Assembly: GCA_934563745.1 (NCBI GenBank)
Contig: CAKTHE010000014.1
Span: 1-54,351, forward strand
Reading direction: 5' to 3'
Length of the DNA stretch: 54,351 bases
Source: an uncultured Dysosmobacter sp.
GTDB taxonomy: Bacteria > Bacillota > Clostridia > Oscillospirales > Oscillospiraceae
Part shown: piece by piece, positions 23,006 to 30,307 of the stretch
Numbering within the stretch: position 1 is the stretch's first letter
How the letters are laid out: every line of letters starts with the position of its first letter
Position numbers and translations under genes: made by a program
The notes under the pieces: model-generated
What the model saw: the letters and a program-made list of their open reading frames with translations, nothing else
Told to the model about the DNA's origin: nothing
Databases searched by the model: none

Positions 23006-24208
23006 TCAGAGCATCGGCTCCAGCGGCTGGACTGAGTAGCGCAGGGAGGCCGGAGAGTGCGGATACTGGCGATAAAACGCCCGGACGATCCGGTCCATGA
23101 CCATGCAGCTGTTCTCATAATTGGCGCGGGGCAGCATTACGATGTACTGGGAGACGCTGCAGCGGGAGGCAATGTCCCCCCGGCGCAGATTGTTGCAGAT
23201 CAGACTGCGCAGATTCTCCATGCACCGGTCCAGGCTGCGCTTGGGCAGCGGAGCGCCCGCTTCGTCGGTCACGTTCAAAAGGCCGATGTGGACGGCGTCG
23301 CCGCTGCGGGCCACCGATCGGGCCTCTGCGTGATAAAGGACTTTGAAGAAGTCATAATCGCAGTACAGGGCGCCGCGCTCAGAGGGAATGGGCTCACGCA
23401 GCTGCTCCTGGACCAGGCCCACGCTGATTTCCCGGTCGTTCACAGTGTGGGCGGCCTTGCGGTAAAGGGCCTTGATCTCATCCGAGGGCATGATGCCGAA
23501 GGTGGAGAACAGCAGCTCGTTCATATCGTCGTAGACACGGACTGCTTCTTTCTGCAGCCCCCGGTGAAGCAGGCTCTGCATCAGATACTGATACAGCCCT
23601 TCGTCGTACGGCTCGATCTGAAGTGCCTTGCGGCACAGGGCCTCTTCTTCTTCATAGCGGCCCGCCTCCTCCAGCAGGGCCAGGCAGGCAAACACCGTAT
23701 GAACATAGAGGTTATGGAAATAGGTGCTGATGGGGATGACCCAGGATTCACCAGAGAGTTTGGAAAGAAAATCACCCCGGTAAAGGGCCAGAGCCTGCAG
23801 CCCCAGGTCCAGGCGGGCGGCGTCATTCTCGGCGGCGGCGCTTTGTGCGCACAGCGTGTCAAATGCGTCCACGTCAAAAAAGAAGGGCTGGTCCGGATTC
23901 CAGGCGTAATTGCCCTCCCGCCGAACGATCAGTGTGTGGCCGGCAGAGGAACTGAGCTGATTGAGGGTGGACCGGACCCGGTGAAACATGGTTTTTAAGG
24001 CATTGGTGGGATTGGTGCTGTTTTCGCTTTCGCTCCACAAAAGAGAGATCAACTCTTCCTGAGAGATCGTGCGGTTGCGGTAGTAAATCATATAGGCAAG
24101 AAGAAGCCAGACCTTTTTGGAGCGGTTGTCGCTGTCGTTGATTTCGGCCTCTCCATTTTGGATGGAGAAGTCACCCAGCATTCGGACTTTAAGCGCAGCT
24201 GCGTCCAA
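23006..24208 (-). CDS. BTAD-type (SARP-like) regulator with degenerate GGDEF-like C-terminus
   Basis: This protein has 400 residues. Residues about 5-100 form an OmpR-like winged-helix DNA-binding domain (LKVRMLGDFSI; KVWLLLAYM; ELISLLWSE; NALKTMFHRVRSTL). Residues about 105-250 form the BTAD helical repeat domain (DVDAFDTLC, ALALYRGDFL, RKALQIEPYDEGLYQYLM). The last 120 residues resemble a diguanylate cyclase fold: a loop LRRGDIASR, then SVSQY where GGDEF would be, then a hydrophobic IVMLP strand. The active-site residues are gone, so it could only bind or sense. The TTG start at 24208 has an AGGAGG site nine bases away. It is divergent from the lipoprotein gene at 24515, a possible target. 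Confidence 0.8.
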   Translation of the reverse strand: MDAAALKVRMLGDFSIQNGEAEINDSDNRSKKVWLLLAYMIYYRNRTISQEELISLLWSESENSTNPTNALKTMFHRVRSTLNQLSSSAGHTLIVRREGNYAWNPDQPFFFDVDAFDTLCAQSAAAENDAARLDLGLQALALYRGDFLSKLSGESWVIPISTYFHNLYVHTVFACLALLEEAGRYEEEEALCRKALQIEPYDEGLYQYLMQSLLHRGLQKEAVRVYDDMNELLFSTFGIMPSDEIKALYRKAAHTVNDREISVGLVQEQLREPIPSERGALYCDYDFFKVLYHAEARSVARSGDAVHIGLLNVTDEAGAPLPKRSLDRCMENLRSLICNNLRRGDIASRCSVSQYIVMLPRANYENSCMVMDRIVRAFYRQYPHSPASLRYSVQPLEPML

Positions 24209-24514
24209 TATCTGCCACCTCCTGTTTCAAAAAATTTAAGAGCCCAAGCGGGCTGCACAATCCTATAACTAAAAAAAGCATAGCATGTTTTCTGTTGAGA
24301 TGCAAGCATCCGCAGGGGTCAAGAGGAAGAAAATTGTAAATTATTTGGAAAAAGAACGGTGCAGGATCCGGAACGAGAGACACAGAAAGCAAAAGTTTTA
24401 AAGAATAAAATAAACAGAAAGAAAGTATGAAAAAAATATCTTTCTTTTTTGGGAAGAGTGTGTTACGATCAGACTGTAAAGAAAGACGAACCGGGAAAGA
24501 CGGAGGTGCAGAAT
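24209..24514. promoter_or_regulatory. Divergent intergenic region between BTAD regulator and lipoprotein
   Basis: The BTAD promoter is on the minus strand: TTGCAT (24300-24305) and an extended -10 TGCTATGCT with TATGCT at 24277-24282, spacer 17. The remaining part is A+T-rich compared with its surroundings (24330-24450). No convincing promoter for the plus-strand gene is visible; it may depend on an activator. I see no other gene here. Confidence 0.55.
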
Positions 24515-25513
24515 ATGAACCATGCGGATCACAGGGCACGGCGGCTGCTGGCTTTGGGCCTGGCGGCACTGTGCTGTTTCGGAAGCGGCTGCGGTACGGC
24601 CGGAAGCGCTTCCTCTCCGGCAGCCAGTGCACAGCAGAGCACGCAGGAGGAAGAGATCCTCTCCATCGAGGATGAAATGACGGCCCTGGCGGCCTCGCCC
24701 GCGGCGCAGAGCTTTCCGCTGCCGGAGGCTTCGGGGAAGCTGGTTGCCTCCAATGCGAAGGCTAAGATCGATTATTCCAACACGGAGGACGGCTATGTGA
24801 TGGCGGCCTACACGGCTTCTACCAGCAAAAAGCTGAAGCTCCGCGTCATTGGGCCGACGACGACCTATACCTACAATCTGACGGACGGCGGCGGGTACGA
24901 GACCTTCCCGCTTTCCGACGGGAACGGCAGCTATACGGTGAGCGTATATGAAAACATCTCCGGGAGCAAGTATTCGACGGTGCTGTCCCAGACGTTTACG
25001 GTACAGCTGAAGGAGAAGTTTGCCCCCTTCCTGCGGCCCAACCAGTATGTCAATTACGAGAATGCGCCGAAGACGATCCAGAAGGCGCAGGAGCTGATGG
25101 CGGATAAGACCGACCCGCTGGAGAAGGTGGACGCGGCTTATGAATACGTGGTCAAGACGCTGAGCTATGACCGGGAAAAAGCGGCCAATGTGAAAAGCGG
25201 TTACCTGCCGGTGCTGGACACGGTGCTGGAGACGAAGAAGGGGATCTGCTTTGATTATGCGGCGCTGACCACGGCAATGCTGCGCAGCCAGGGAATCCCC
25301 TGTAAGCTGGTGGTAGGCTATGCCGGGAAGGCGTACCATGCATGGATCAGCGTTTATACGGAGAAGGAAGGCTGGATCGAAGGGGCCATCTATTTTGACG
25401 GGAAAAGCTGGAAGCGGATGGATCCCACCTTTGCCTCCAGCGGGAAGCAGAGCAGCTCCATTATGCAGTACATCGGAGACGGGAGCCATTACACGGAGAA
25501 ATATATTTACTGA
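24515..25513 (+). CDS. Transglutaminase-like domain lipoprotein
   Basis: This 332-residue protein has a lipoprotein signal (lipobox near GSGC, about residue 27), a Ser/Ala/Gln-rich spacer, a beta-rich region (about 75-170), and a transglutaminase-like domain (about 185-330). The catalytic triad is visible: Cys245 in GICFDYA, His275 in YHAWISV and Asp303 in RMDPTF. Such surface enzymes act as peptidases or crosslinkers of proteins or peptidoglycan peptides. The ATG at 24515 has GGAGGT seven bases upstream. It is divergent from the BTAD regulator gene. Confidence 0.9.
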   Translation: MNHADHRARRLLALGLAALCCFGSGCGTAGSASSPAASAQQSTQEEEILSIEDEMTALAASPAAQSFPLPEASGKLVASNAKAKIDYSNTEDGYVMAAYTASTSKKLKLRVIGPTTTYTYNLTDGGGYETFPLSDGNGSYTVSVYENISGSKYSTVLSQTFTVQLKEKFAPFLRPNQYVNYENAPKTIQKAQELMADKTDPLEKVDAAYEYVVKTLSYDREKAANVKSGYLPVLDTVLETKKGICFDYAALTTAMLRSQGIPCKLVVGYAGKAYHAWISVYTEKEGWIEGAIYFDGKSWKRMDPTFASSGKQSSSIMQYIGDGSHYTEKYIY

Positions 25514-25549
25514 TTTGCCGGGGCAGGGCGGTTTCCGCTTGGAAAGCTC

Positions 25550-25578
25550 TTGAGATTTCCAGAAAAATTTTGTAGAAT
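25550..25578 (+). promoter_or_regulatory. Promoter of the type IV pilus operon
   Basis: TTGAGA at 25550-25555 and TAGAAT at 25573-25578 have a 17-base spacer. The -10 box is the start of the hairpin at 25577-25611. Confidence 0.6.
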
Positions 25579-25611
25579 GGACTTGCAGGCTTGCCTGCAA
25601 GTCCATCTTTT
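25577..25611 (+). terminator. Terminator after the lipoprotein gene, overlapping the pil promoter
   Basis: This perfect 14-base-pair stem (ATGGACTTGCAGGC arms, two-base centre) is followed by CTTTTA. The T run is weak for its position, but the stem is strong. Confidence 0.65.
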
Positions 25612-25624
25612 ATAGGGGGCTGCG

Positions 25625-26668
25625 ATGAAGAAAGACGCGCATTTATCCAATGACCGGCTGGCCCGGTTTTTTCTGGAGCTTTCCCTGCTGGTGCATGCCG
25701 GCGTTACGGCCGCGGATGGCGTCAGCCTTTTAAACGATCAAATCGGGGCAGAGGAACCGTTTTTGCAGACGGCGGTCCGTTCCCTGGATTCCGGAGAGCC
25801 GCTGTCGGAGAGCCTGCGCCGGGCGGGCGGCTTCCCGGAGTATGCGCTGGGGCTGATCAGTGTGGGCGAACGGACGGGCCGGATGGAGGAGGCGCTGGGA
25901 GCGCTTTCCGCTTATTATGACGGCTGCGGCCGCCTTTCTTACCGTTTGCGCAGTGCGCTGCTGTATCCGGCGCTAATGGCGCTTTTGATGCTGGTGGTAA
26001 TCGGCGTGCTGCTGGTCCGGGTCCTGCCGGTTTTTGACCAGGTGTTTGCTTCGCTGGGCGGTGGACTGAGCGGCGCGGCCGGCGTTTTGCTGCGGCTGGG
26101 CCGGATCCTGGATAGGGCGCTGCCGCTGCTGTGCGTCCTTTTGGCTGCCGCGGCCCTTTTTTTAACGGCCTTTGCGGTCTCAGAAGCCTTCCGGGAACGG
26201 ATTCTGCAGGCCTGGCGCAGACGCCGGGGGGAGCGGGGCCTTTGCCGGAAGCTGACGGATGCCCGCTTTGCACAGGCTCTTGCCATGTGTCTGCGCAGCG
26301 GCCTGGACACTGCTTCGGCCGTGGAGACGGCCGGCAGCCTGGATGCGGAGAATGCTGCGGCAGCCGGACGGGTTCGCCGCTGTCTGGAGGCGCTGCACGG
26401 AGGAACGGACCTGGCGGCGGCCCTGGAACAGGCGAAGCTTCTTCCCACGGCGGAATGCCGCATGCTGGCACTGGGCTTCCGCGGCGGCGTGGGCGATACC
26501 GTGATGGAGGAAATTGCCGCCCGAATGGGGGAGGACGCCGAGCAGCAGATCGACGCGCTGGTGGGGCGGGTGGAACCGGCCCTGGTGATCGGCGCGTCCG
26601 TGGTCGTGGGGGCGATTTTGCTGTCTGTGATGCTGCCGATGATGAACATTATGGCGGCGCTGGGGTGA
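25625..26668 (+). CDS. pilC: Type IV pilus inner-membrane platform protein PilC/GspF
   Basis: This 347-residue member of the GspF/PilC family is the membrane platform on which the assembly and retraction ATPases act. The two repeated cytoplasmic GspF domains are visible: the first with FFLELSLLVHAGV, SLDSGEPLSESL and ISVGERTGRMEEAL, the second with FAQALAMCLRSGLD, ALEQAKLLP and LGFRGGVGD. Three membrane segments lie at about 115-140, 160-185 and 320-343. It is the first gene of a tight operon ending with pilT. Confidence 0.92.
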   Translation: MKKDAHLSNDRLARFFLELSLLVHAGVTAADGVSLLNDQIGAEEPFLQTAVRSLDSGEPLSESLRRAGGFPEYALGLISVGERTGRMEEALGALSAYYDGCGRLSYRLRSALLYPALMALLMLVVIGVLLVRVLPVFDQVFASLGGGLSGAAGVLLRLGRILDRALPLLCVLLAAAALFLTAFAVSEAFRERILQAWRRRRGERGLCRKLTDARFAQALAMCLRSGLDTASAVETAGSLDAENAAAAGRVRRCLEALHGGTDLAAALEQAKLLPTAECRMLALGFRGGVGDTVMEEIAARMGEDAEQQIDALVGRVEPALVIGASVVVGAILLSVMLPMMNIMAALG

Positions 26669-26672
26669 GCGA

Positions 26673-26993
26673 ATGAGAAAACGCGAATGGAAAACTGCGG
26701 GCCGCTGCGCGCTGTGGATCGCCGCGGCCCTGGCGGCGGTGAGTGCGGTGCAGGGGGCGGCCGTGCGGCTGGACAGCGGCCGCCGGGAAGAGGGCGCCCG
26801 CCGGCTGGAGGAGGCCATCCGCCGGGCGGCGGTCAGCTGCTATGCCGACGAGGGCGTCTATCCGCCAACGCTGGAGAGTCTGGTTCAGCGGTACGGCATC
26901 CAGGTGGGCGAGGACTATACGGTTTTTTATGAGGCCTATGCGGAAAATCTGATGCCGGAGATCACGGTGGTGGCCCGGGAGGCGGAGCCGTGA
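26673..26993 (+). CDS. Pilin-like small membrane protein
   Basis: This 106-residue protein has a basic start, one membrane helix (about 11-31) and a short outer part with the segment CYADEGVYPPTLESL, which resembles the alpha-to-beta turn of GspG-type pseudopilins. No canonical prepilin cleavage motif (Gly before Phe/Met and Glu5) can be seen, so it may be an accessory pseudopilin. It sits directly after pilC with a four-base gap and overlaps the next start codon. Confidence 0.6.
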   Translation: MRKREWKTAGRCALWIAAALAAVSAVQGAAVRLDSGRREEGARRLEEAIRRAAVSCYADEGVYPPTLESLVQRYGIQVGEDYTVFYEAYAENLMPEITVVAREAEP

Positions 26994-27499
26994 GGCGGCG
27001 GGGGCAGACCGGCGGCGGTTGGCTGGAGGGACTGTGTGCGCTGAGCGTATTTGCCCTGTTTGCGGGCTGCGTTTTATCCGTGCTTTTGATGGGGGCGGAC
27101 AGTGTCCGCCGCATGAATGAACGGGACAGCGCATCGTTTCGCCGGCGCACCTGTGTGCAGTATGCGGCGGCGCGGATCCGGGAGGCGGATGCACCCGGCG
27201 TCGTGTCCGTGGGGACGTTCACCACCCCCGGTGCGGCGGAGGGGGACACGCTGTTTTTATGGCAGACCATAGACGGAGAGCGCTGGTGTACCCGGGTCTA
27301 TTGCTGGGATGGCTTTGTGCGGGAACTTTTTGCCGCAGACGGGGAGGACCTGGACCCGGCCGCCGGTGAGAAGATCCTGGAGGCAAAGGCCCTGCGCTTT
27401 GAGCACGCCGACGGGCGGATTGTGATCCGGGCGGAGGACCCGCAGGGCGGCACGACGGAGCTTACCGTTGCGCTGCGGGCCGAAGCGGATGGGACCTGA
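26990..27499 (+). CDS. Pilus-operon membrane protein of unknown function
   Basis: This 169-residue protein uses a GTG start that overlaps the previous stop (GTGA). It has a Gly-rich start (QTGGGWLEG) followed by a helix at about 15-35, a pattern similar to prepilin leaders: Gly-Trp-Leu-Glu gives a Glu after the hydrophobic start. The outer part is beta-rich. It resembles the minor-pilin proteins often found between pilC and pilT in Clostridia. No enzyme motifs are seen. Confidence 0.6.
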   Translation: MRRRGQTGGGWLEGLCALSVFALFAGCVLSVLLMGADSVRRMNERDSASFRRRTCVQYAAARIREADAPGVVSVGTFTTPGAAEGDTLFLWQTIDGERWCTRVYCWDGFVRELFAADGEDLDPAAGEKILEAKALRFEHADGRIVIRAEDPQGGTTELTVALRAEADGT

Positions 27500-27523
27500 C
27501 GGGCAGAAAAAGGAGGGAGACGC

Positions 27524-27940
27524 ATGCGGACCAAGGCACCGCTGGTTTTGATGGAACAGCTTGTGATGCTGCTGGTATTTGCCCTGGCGGCGGCTGTCTG
27601 CGTGCGCGCATTTGCCCTGGCGGATGAAATGAGCCGGAAGGCGGAGGACCTGGACCAGGCGGTGATCGCGGCCGAACAGCTGGCGGAAACGCTGCGGGCC
27701 AGTGGCGGAGATTACGAGCAGGCGGCCCAATGGCTGGGCGGCAGCTGGGACGGGGCGACTCTGGGCGTGCAGTACGATCAGGATTGGCAGCGCACGCAGC
27801 AGGATCCTCGCTATGTGGCGCTGGCAGTGCCTGCCGACAGCGGACAGCCGCTGCTGGGGACTGCCTCGGTATGGGTATGCGCGGCGGACGGAACCTATCT
27901 GTGGGGGCTTACGGCCGCGTGGCAGGAGGCGGAGCCGTGA
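27524..27940 (+). CDS. Pilus-operon membrane protein of unknown function
   Basis: This 138-residue protein has an N-terminal hydrophobic helix (about 10-33, after VLMEQLVML, where Glu sits like pilin Glu5). A soluble domain with the segment YVALAVPADSG follows. It has a good AGGAGG site, and its stop overlaps the next GTG. It is likely a minor pilin or pilus-assembly protein by position only. Confidence 0.6.
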   Translation: MRTKAPLVLMEQLVMLLVFALAAAVCVRAFALADEMSRKAEDLDQAVIAAEQLAETLRASGGDYEQAAQWLGGSWDGATLGVQYDQDWQRTQQDPRYVALAVPADSGQPLLGTASVWVCAADGTYLWGLTAAWQEAEP

Positions 27941-28350
27941 ACGGACGAAGAAAACAACAGGCTCCGCCGGCCGTGGGGGGCAGCGCACTGCTGGTGATTC
28001 TGGCGGTGCTGTGCCTGACGGTATTTGCGGTGATGGCACTGGCGGCGGAGCAGGTCAACAGCCGCCGGGCTCAGGCCAGCGCACTGGCGGCGGAGGCTTA
28101 CTATGCGGCTCAGGAGGAGGCGGAGCGGATCCTGGCGCAGCTGCGAGCTGGGGAACGGCCGGACGGTGTTCACGAGGAGGCGGACGGCCGCTGCACATAT
28201 GCCTGCCCCATTGAGGACGGGCGGGAGCTGCAGGTGGAGCTGCGCCGCCGGGGAGACGAATACGTGGTAGAGCGCTGGCAGGCGGTCCGGACGGAGGAAT
28301 GGACCCCGGATGACACGCTGGAGCTTTGGGACGGCACGGTGACGGATTGA
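27937..28350 (+). CDS. Pilus-operon membrane protein of unknown function
   Basis: This 137-residue protein starts with GTG overlapping the previous TGA (GTGA), with AGGAGG seven bases upstream; the open frame runs back into the previous gene but that part is not supported. It has one membrane helix (about 15-37), followed by an Ala/Glu-rich helix and a short beta-rich end. The layout resembles PilX-like minor pilins with an N-terminal helix and the segment GGSALLVILAV. Confidence 0.6.
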   Translation: MNGRRKQQAPPAVGGSALLVILAVLCLTVFAVMALAAEQVNSRRAQASALAAEAYYAAQEEAERILAQLRAGERPDGVHEEADGRCTYACPIEDGRELQVELRRRGDEYVVERWQAVRTEEWTPDDTLELWDGTVTD

Positions 28351-28363
28351 GGAGGAAAACGGC

Positions 28364-29422
28364 ATGGAACTGCTGGATTATTTGCGCGGCGCGGTGGAGC
28401 AGGGCGCATCGGATGTGTTTTTCGTGGCCGGCGGCCCGGCCTGCTGCAAGCTGGACGGGCACCTGCACCCGCTGCGGGAGGAGAAGCTGCTGCCCGCGCA
28501 GACGGAGCGGCTGATCACGCAGATTTACGAGCGGGCGCAGCGGGATCAGGGCCGCTTCCGGACCACCGGGGATGATGACTTTTCCTTTGCGGTGCCGGGC
28601 CTGGCCCGGTTTCGGGTCAACGCATACCGCCAGCGCGGCTCCTGCGCGGCGGTGGTGCGCGTGGTGTCCTTCGAGATCCCGGACTGGGCAAAGCTGGGGA
28701 TCCCCGAGCGGGTGATGGGGCTGGCCGACGTGACCCACGGTATGGTGCTGATCTCCGGAACCGCCGGCAGCGGAAAATCCACCACCCAGGCCTGCATCAT
28801 CGACCGGATCAACCGCAGCCGGGACGTGCACATCATTACGCTGGAAGATCCCATCGAATTTCTGCACCGGGATCAGAAGAGCATCGTCAGCCAGCGGGAG
28901 ATCGCCATTGACACGGCGGATTACCCGGCGGCCCTGCGGGCCTGCCTGCGGCAGGCGCCGGATGTGATCCTGCTGGGCGAGATGCGGGATTATGAAACCA
29001 TTCGGACCGCCATGACCGCGGCGGAGACGGGGCATCTGGTCATCGCGACGCTGCATACCCGGGGCGCGGTCACCACGGTGGACCGGATCGTGGATTCCTT
29101 CCCGGCGGAGCAGCAGGCCCAGGCCCGGGTGCAGCTTTCCATGGTGCTGCACGCCGTGGCGTCCGAGCAGCTGCTGCCCGATGAAGAGGGCGGCCTGGTG
29201 CCGGCCTTTGAGCTGATGTTTGTCAATCCTGCCATCCGCAACCTGATCCGGGACCACAAAAGCTACCAGATCGATTCGGTGATCCAGACCTCCGGTGCGG
29301 AGGGAATGATCGCCATGGACCAGTCCATCGCCGGGCTTTACCGGGCGGGGAAGATCTCGGCCCGCACGGCAGAGACCTATGCCGTCAATCCGGACCAGCT
29401 GCGCCGTCAGCTGGGACTTTGA
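28364..29422 (+). CDS. pilT: Type IV pilus retraction ATPase PilT
   Basis: This 352-residue hexameric ATPase powers pilus retraction. Walker A is GTAGSGKS at 132-139, followed by the Asp box (IITLEDPIEF), a Walker B region (PDVILLGEMRD) and the His box (TGHLVIATLHT). The GEMRD and AIRNLI segments place it with PilT rather than the extension ATPase PilB, although an N-terminal PilB domain is also absent. It is the last gene of the operon; a strong terminator follows. No pilB, pilM-O, pilQ or prepilin peptidase is in the window. Confidence 0.93.
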   Translation: MELLDYLRGAVEQGASDVFFVAGGPACCKLDGHLHPLREEKLLPAQTERLITQIYERAQRDQGRFRTTGDDDFSFAVPGLARFRVNAYRQRGSCAAVVRVVSFEIPDWAKLGIPERVMGLADVTHGMVLISGTAGSGKSTTQACIIDRINRSRDVHIITLEDPIEFLHRDQKSIVSQREIAIDTADYPAALRACLRQAPDVILLGEMRDYETIRTAMTAAETGHLVIATLHTRGAVTTVDRIVDSFPAEQQAQARVQLSMVLHAVASEQLLPDEEGGLVPAFELMFVNPAIRNLIRDHKSYQIDSVIQTSGAEGMIAMDQSIAGLYRAGKISARTAETYAVNPDQLRRQLGL

Positions 29423-29451
29423 GCGGCACAGCGGAATAAAAATAAAAGAGG

Positions 29452-29486
29452 CGGGCCGGAAGCATGTAGCTTCCGGCCCGTTTTTT
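29452..29486 (+). terminator. Intrinsic terminator after pilT
   Basis: A twelve-base-pair perfect stem (CGGGCCGGAAGC arms) with a five-base loop is followed by T6. Confidence 0.9.
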
Positions 29487-29632
29487 CATCCAGCGGAGCG
29501 AACCGGCCGGAAAAGGCGCAGGCCCGGACTGCCCCGGCAGAGTGCACAAAAAGCGGACGGATAAATTGGAAAAAATGAGATTCTGATTTGAAGAATAAAA
29601 TTCAAAATGTAACCGCTCCTGTAACCCACGTC

Positions 29633-29641
29633 TGCTATACT
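29633..29641 (+). promoter_or_regulatory. Extended -10 promoter upstream of the gene at 29681
   Basis: TGCTATACT is followed by GAG; no -35 match is found. It is the same extended -10 string as at 14603 and 20269. Confidence 0.45.
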
Positions 29642-29680
29642 GAGACCAAAGATCAGGGAAAGGAGGGGGAAATTCTGAAC

Positions 29681-30127
29681 ATGCAGAGCAGAATGTGCGG
29701 AAATGAATATCGGACGATCGTGGCCTGTGTGGATTCCTACGAGGGCAAGGTGCTGCGGGGACGGCTTTACAACGCCGCGCTGCACGAGGCGGCCCCGTTT
29801 GCGAACCTGATGCAGTTCCTTCTGCAGGTGGAAAGCCTTCTGGAACAGTTGCAGTTTCCGCAGTCGTTTGACACCAGCCGCACATTTAGCCGTCCGGCGG
29901 CAAAACCGGTGGAGACCGGCGGCCTCCCAGGAAGCCGGGAAGGGGCATGCGCCACATTCCGGATCCGGATCCTGTTCCGGCAGAATGCCAGCTGGCAGGG
30001 CACCGTGTCCTGGCTGGAGGGCGGACAGGAAGAGGGGTTCCGCAGCGTGCTGGAGCTGGTGAAGCTGATGGACAGCGCTTTGCCATCCGATGCGGGCGCA
30101 GGCATCGAAACGAACGATCCCTCATAA
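29681..30127 (+). CDS. Conserved hypothetical protein next to the riboswitch
   Basis: I do not recognise a named family for this 148-residue protein. It has no signal peptide or membrane segment, so it is cytoplasmic. The first part (TIVACVDSYEGKVLRGRLYN) and the last part (TFRIRILFRQNASWQGTVSW then FRSVLELVKLMDSA) look like two small structured blocks joined by a variable Ser/Pro-rich stretch. The ATG at 29681 is chosen for the AAGGAGGGG site about 11 bases upstream; the frame is open back to 29588. It ends 60 bases before the c-di-GMP aptamer that precedes the adhesin, so it may be cotranscribed into it. Confidence 0.65.
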   Translation: MQSRMCGNEYRTIVACVDSYEGKVLRGRLYNAALHEAAPFANLMQFLLQVESLLEQLQFPQSFDTSRTFSRPAAKPVETGGLPGSREGACATFRIRILFRQNASWQGTVSWLEGGQEEGFRSVLELVKLMDSALPSDAGAGIETNDPS

Positions 30128-30184
30128 GACTGAAACCTGAAAAGATTGGGAAGCATTGGAAAGGTATCCAAGCGCAGAAATATC

Positions 30185-30267
30185 TGAAACGGCAAACCGC
30201 GGGAAACCGCGGGACGCAAAGCAAGGGGGCTAAAGCAGGTCACTGCCAGGCCAGCCCGGCTGCCACG
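30185..30267 (+). promoter_or_regulatory. c-di-GMP-I (GEMM-I) riboswitch
   Basis: The aptamer core is unmistakable: GGCAAACC at 30191-30198, then a six-base-pair P2 stem CCGCGG with a GAAA tetraloop (30197-30212), then GGGACGCAAAGC at 30211-30222, GGGGGCTAAA, and the closing CAGCCCGGCTGCC. Both the GNRA loop and the GACGCAAAGC segment match the known Vc2-type consensus. It lies about 40 bases before the adhesin start codon. I see no terminator between aptamer and gene, so control of translation or RNA stability is as possible as control of transcription. Confidence 0.93.
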
Positions 30268-30307
30268 TATTTCGATCTTCAACATTTGAAAAAAGGAGAA
30301 CGAAACG

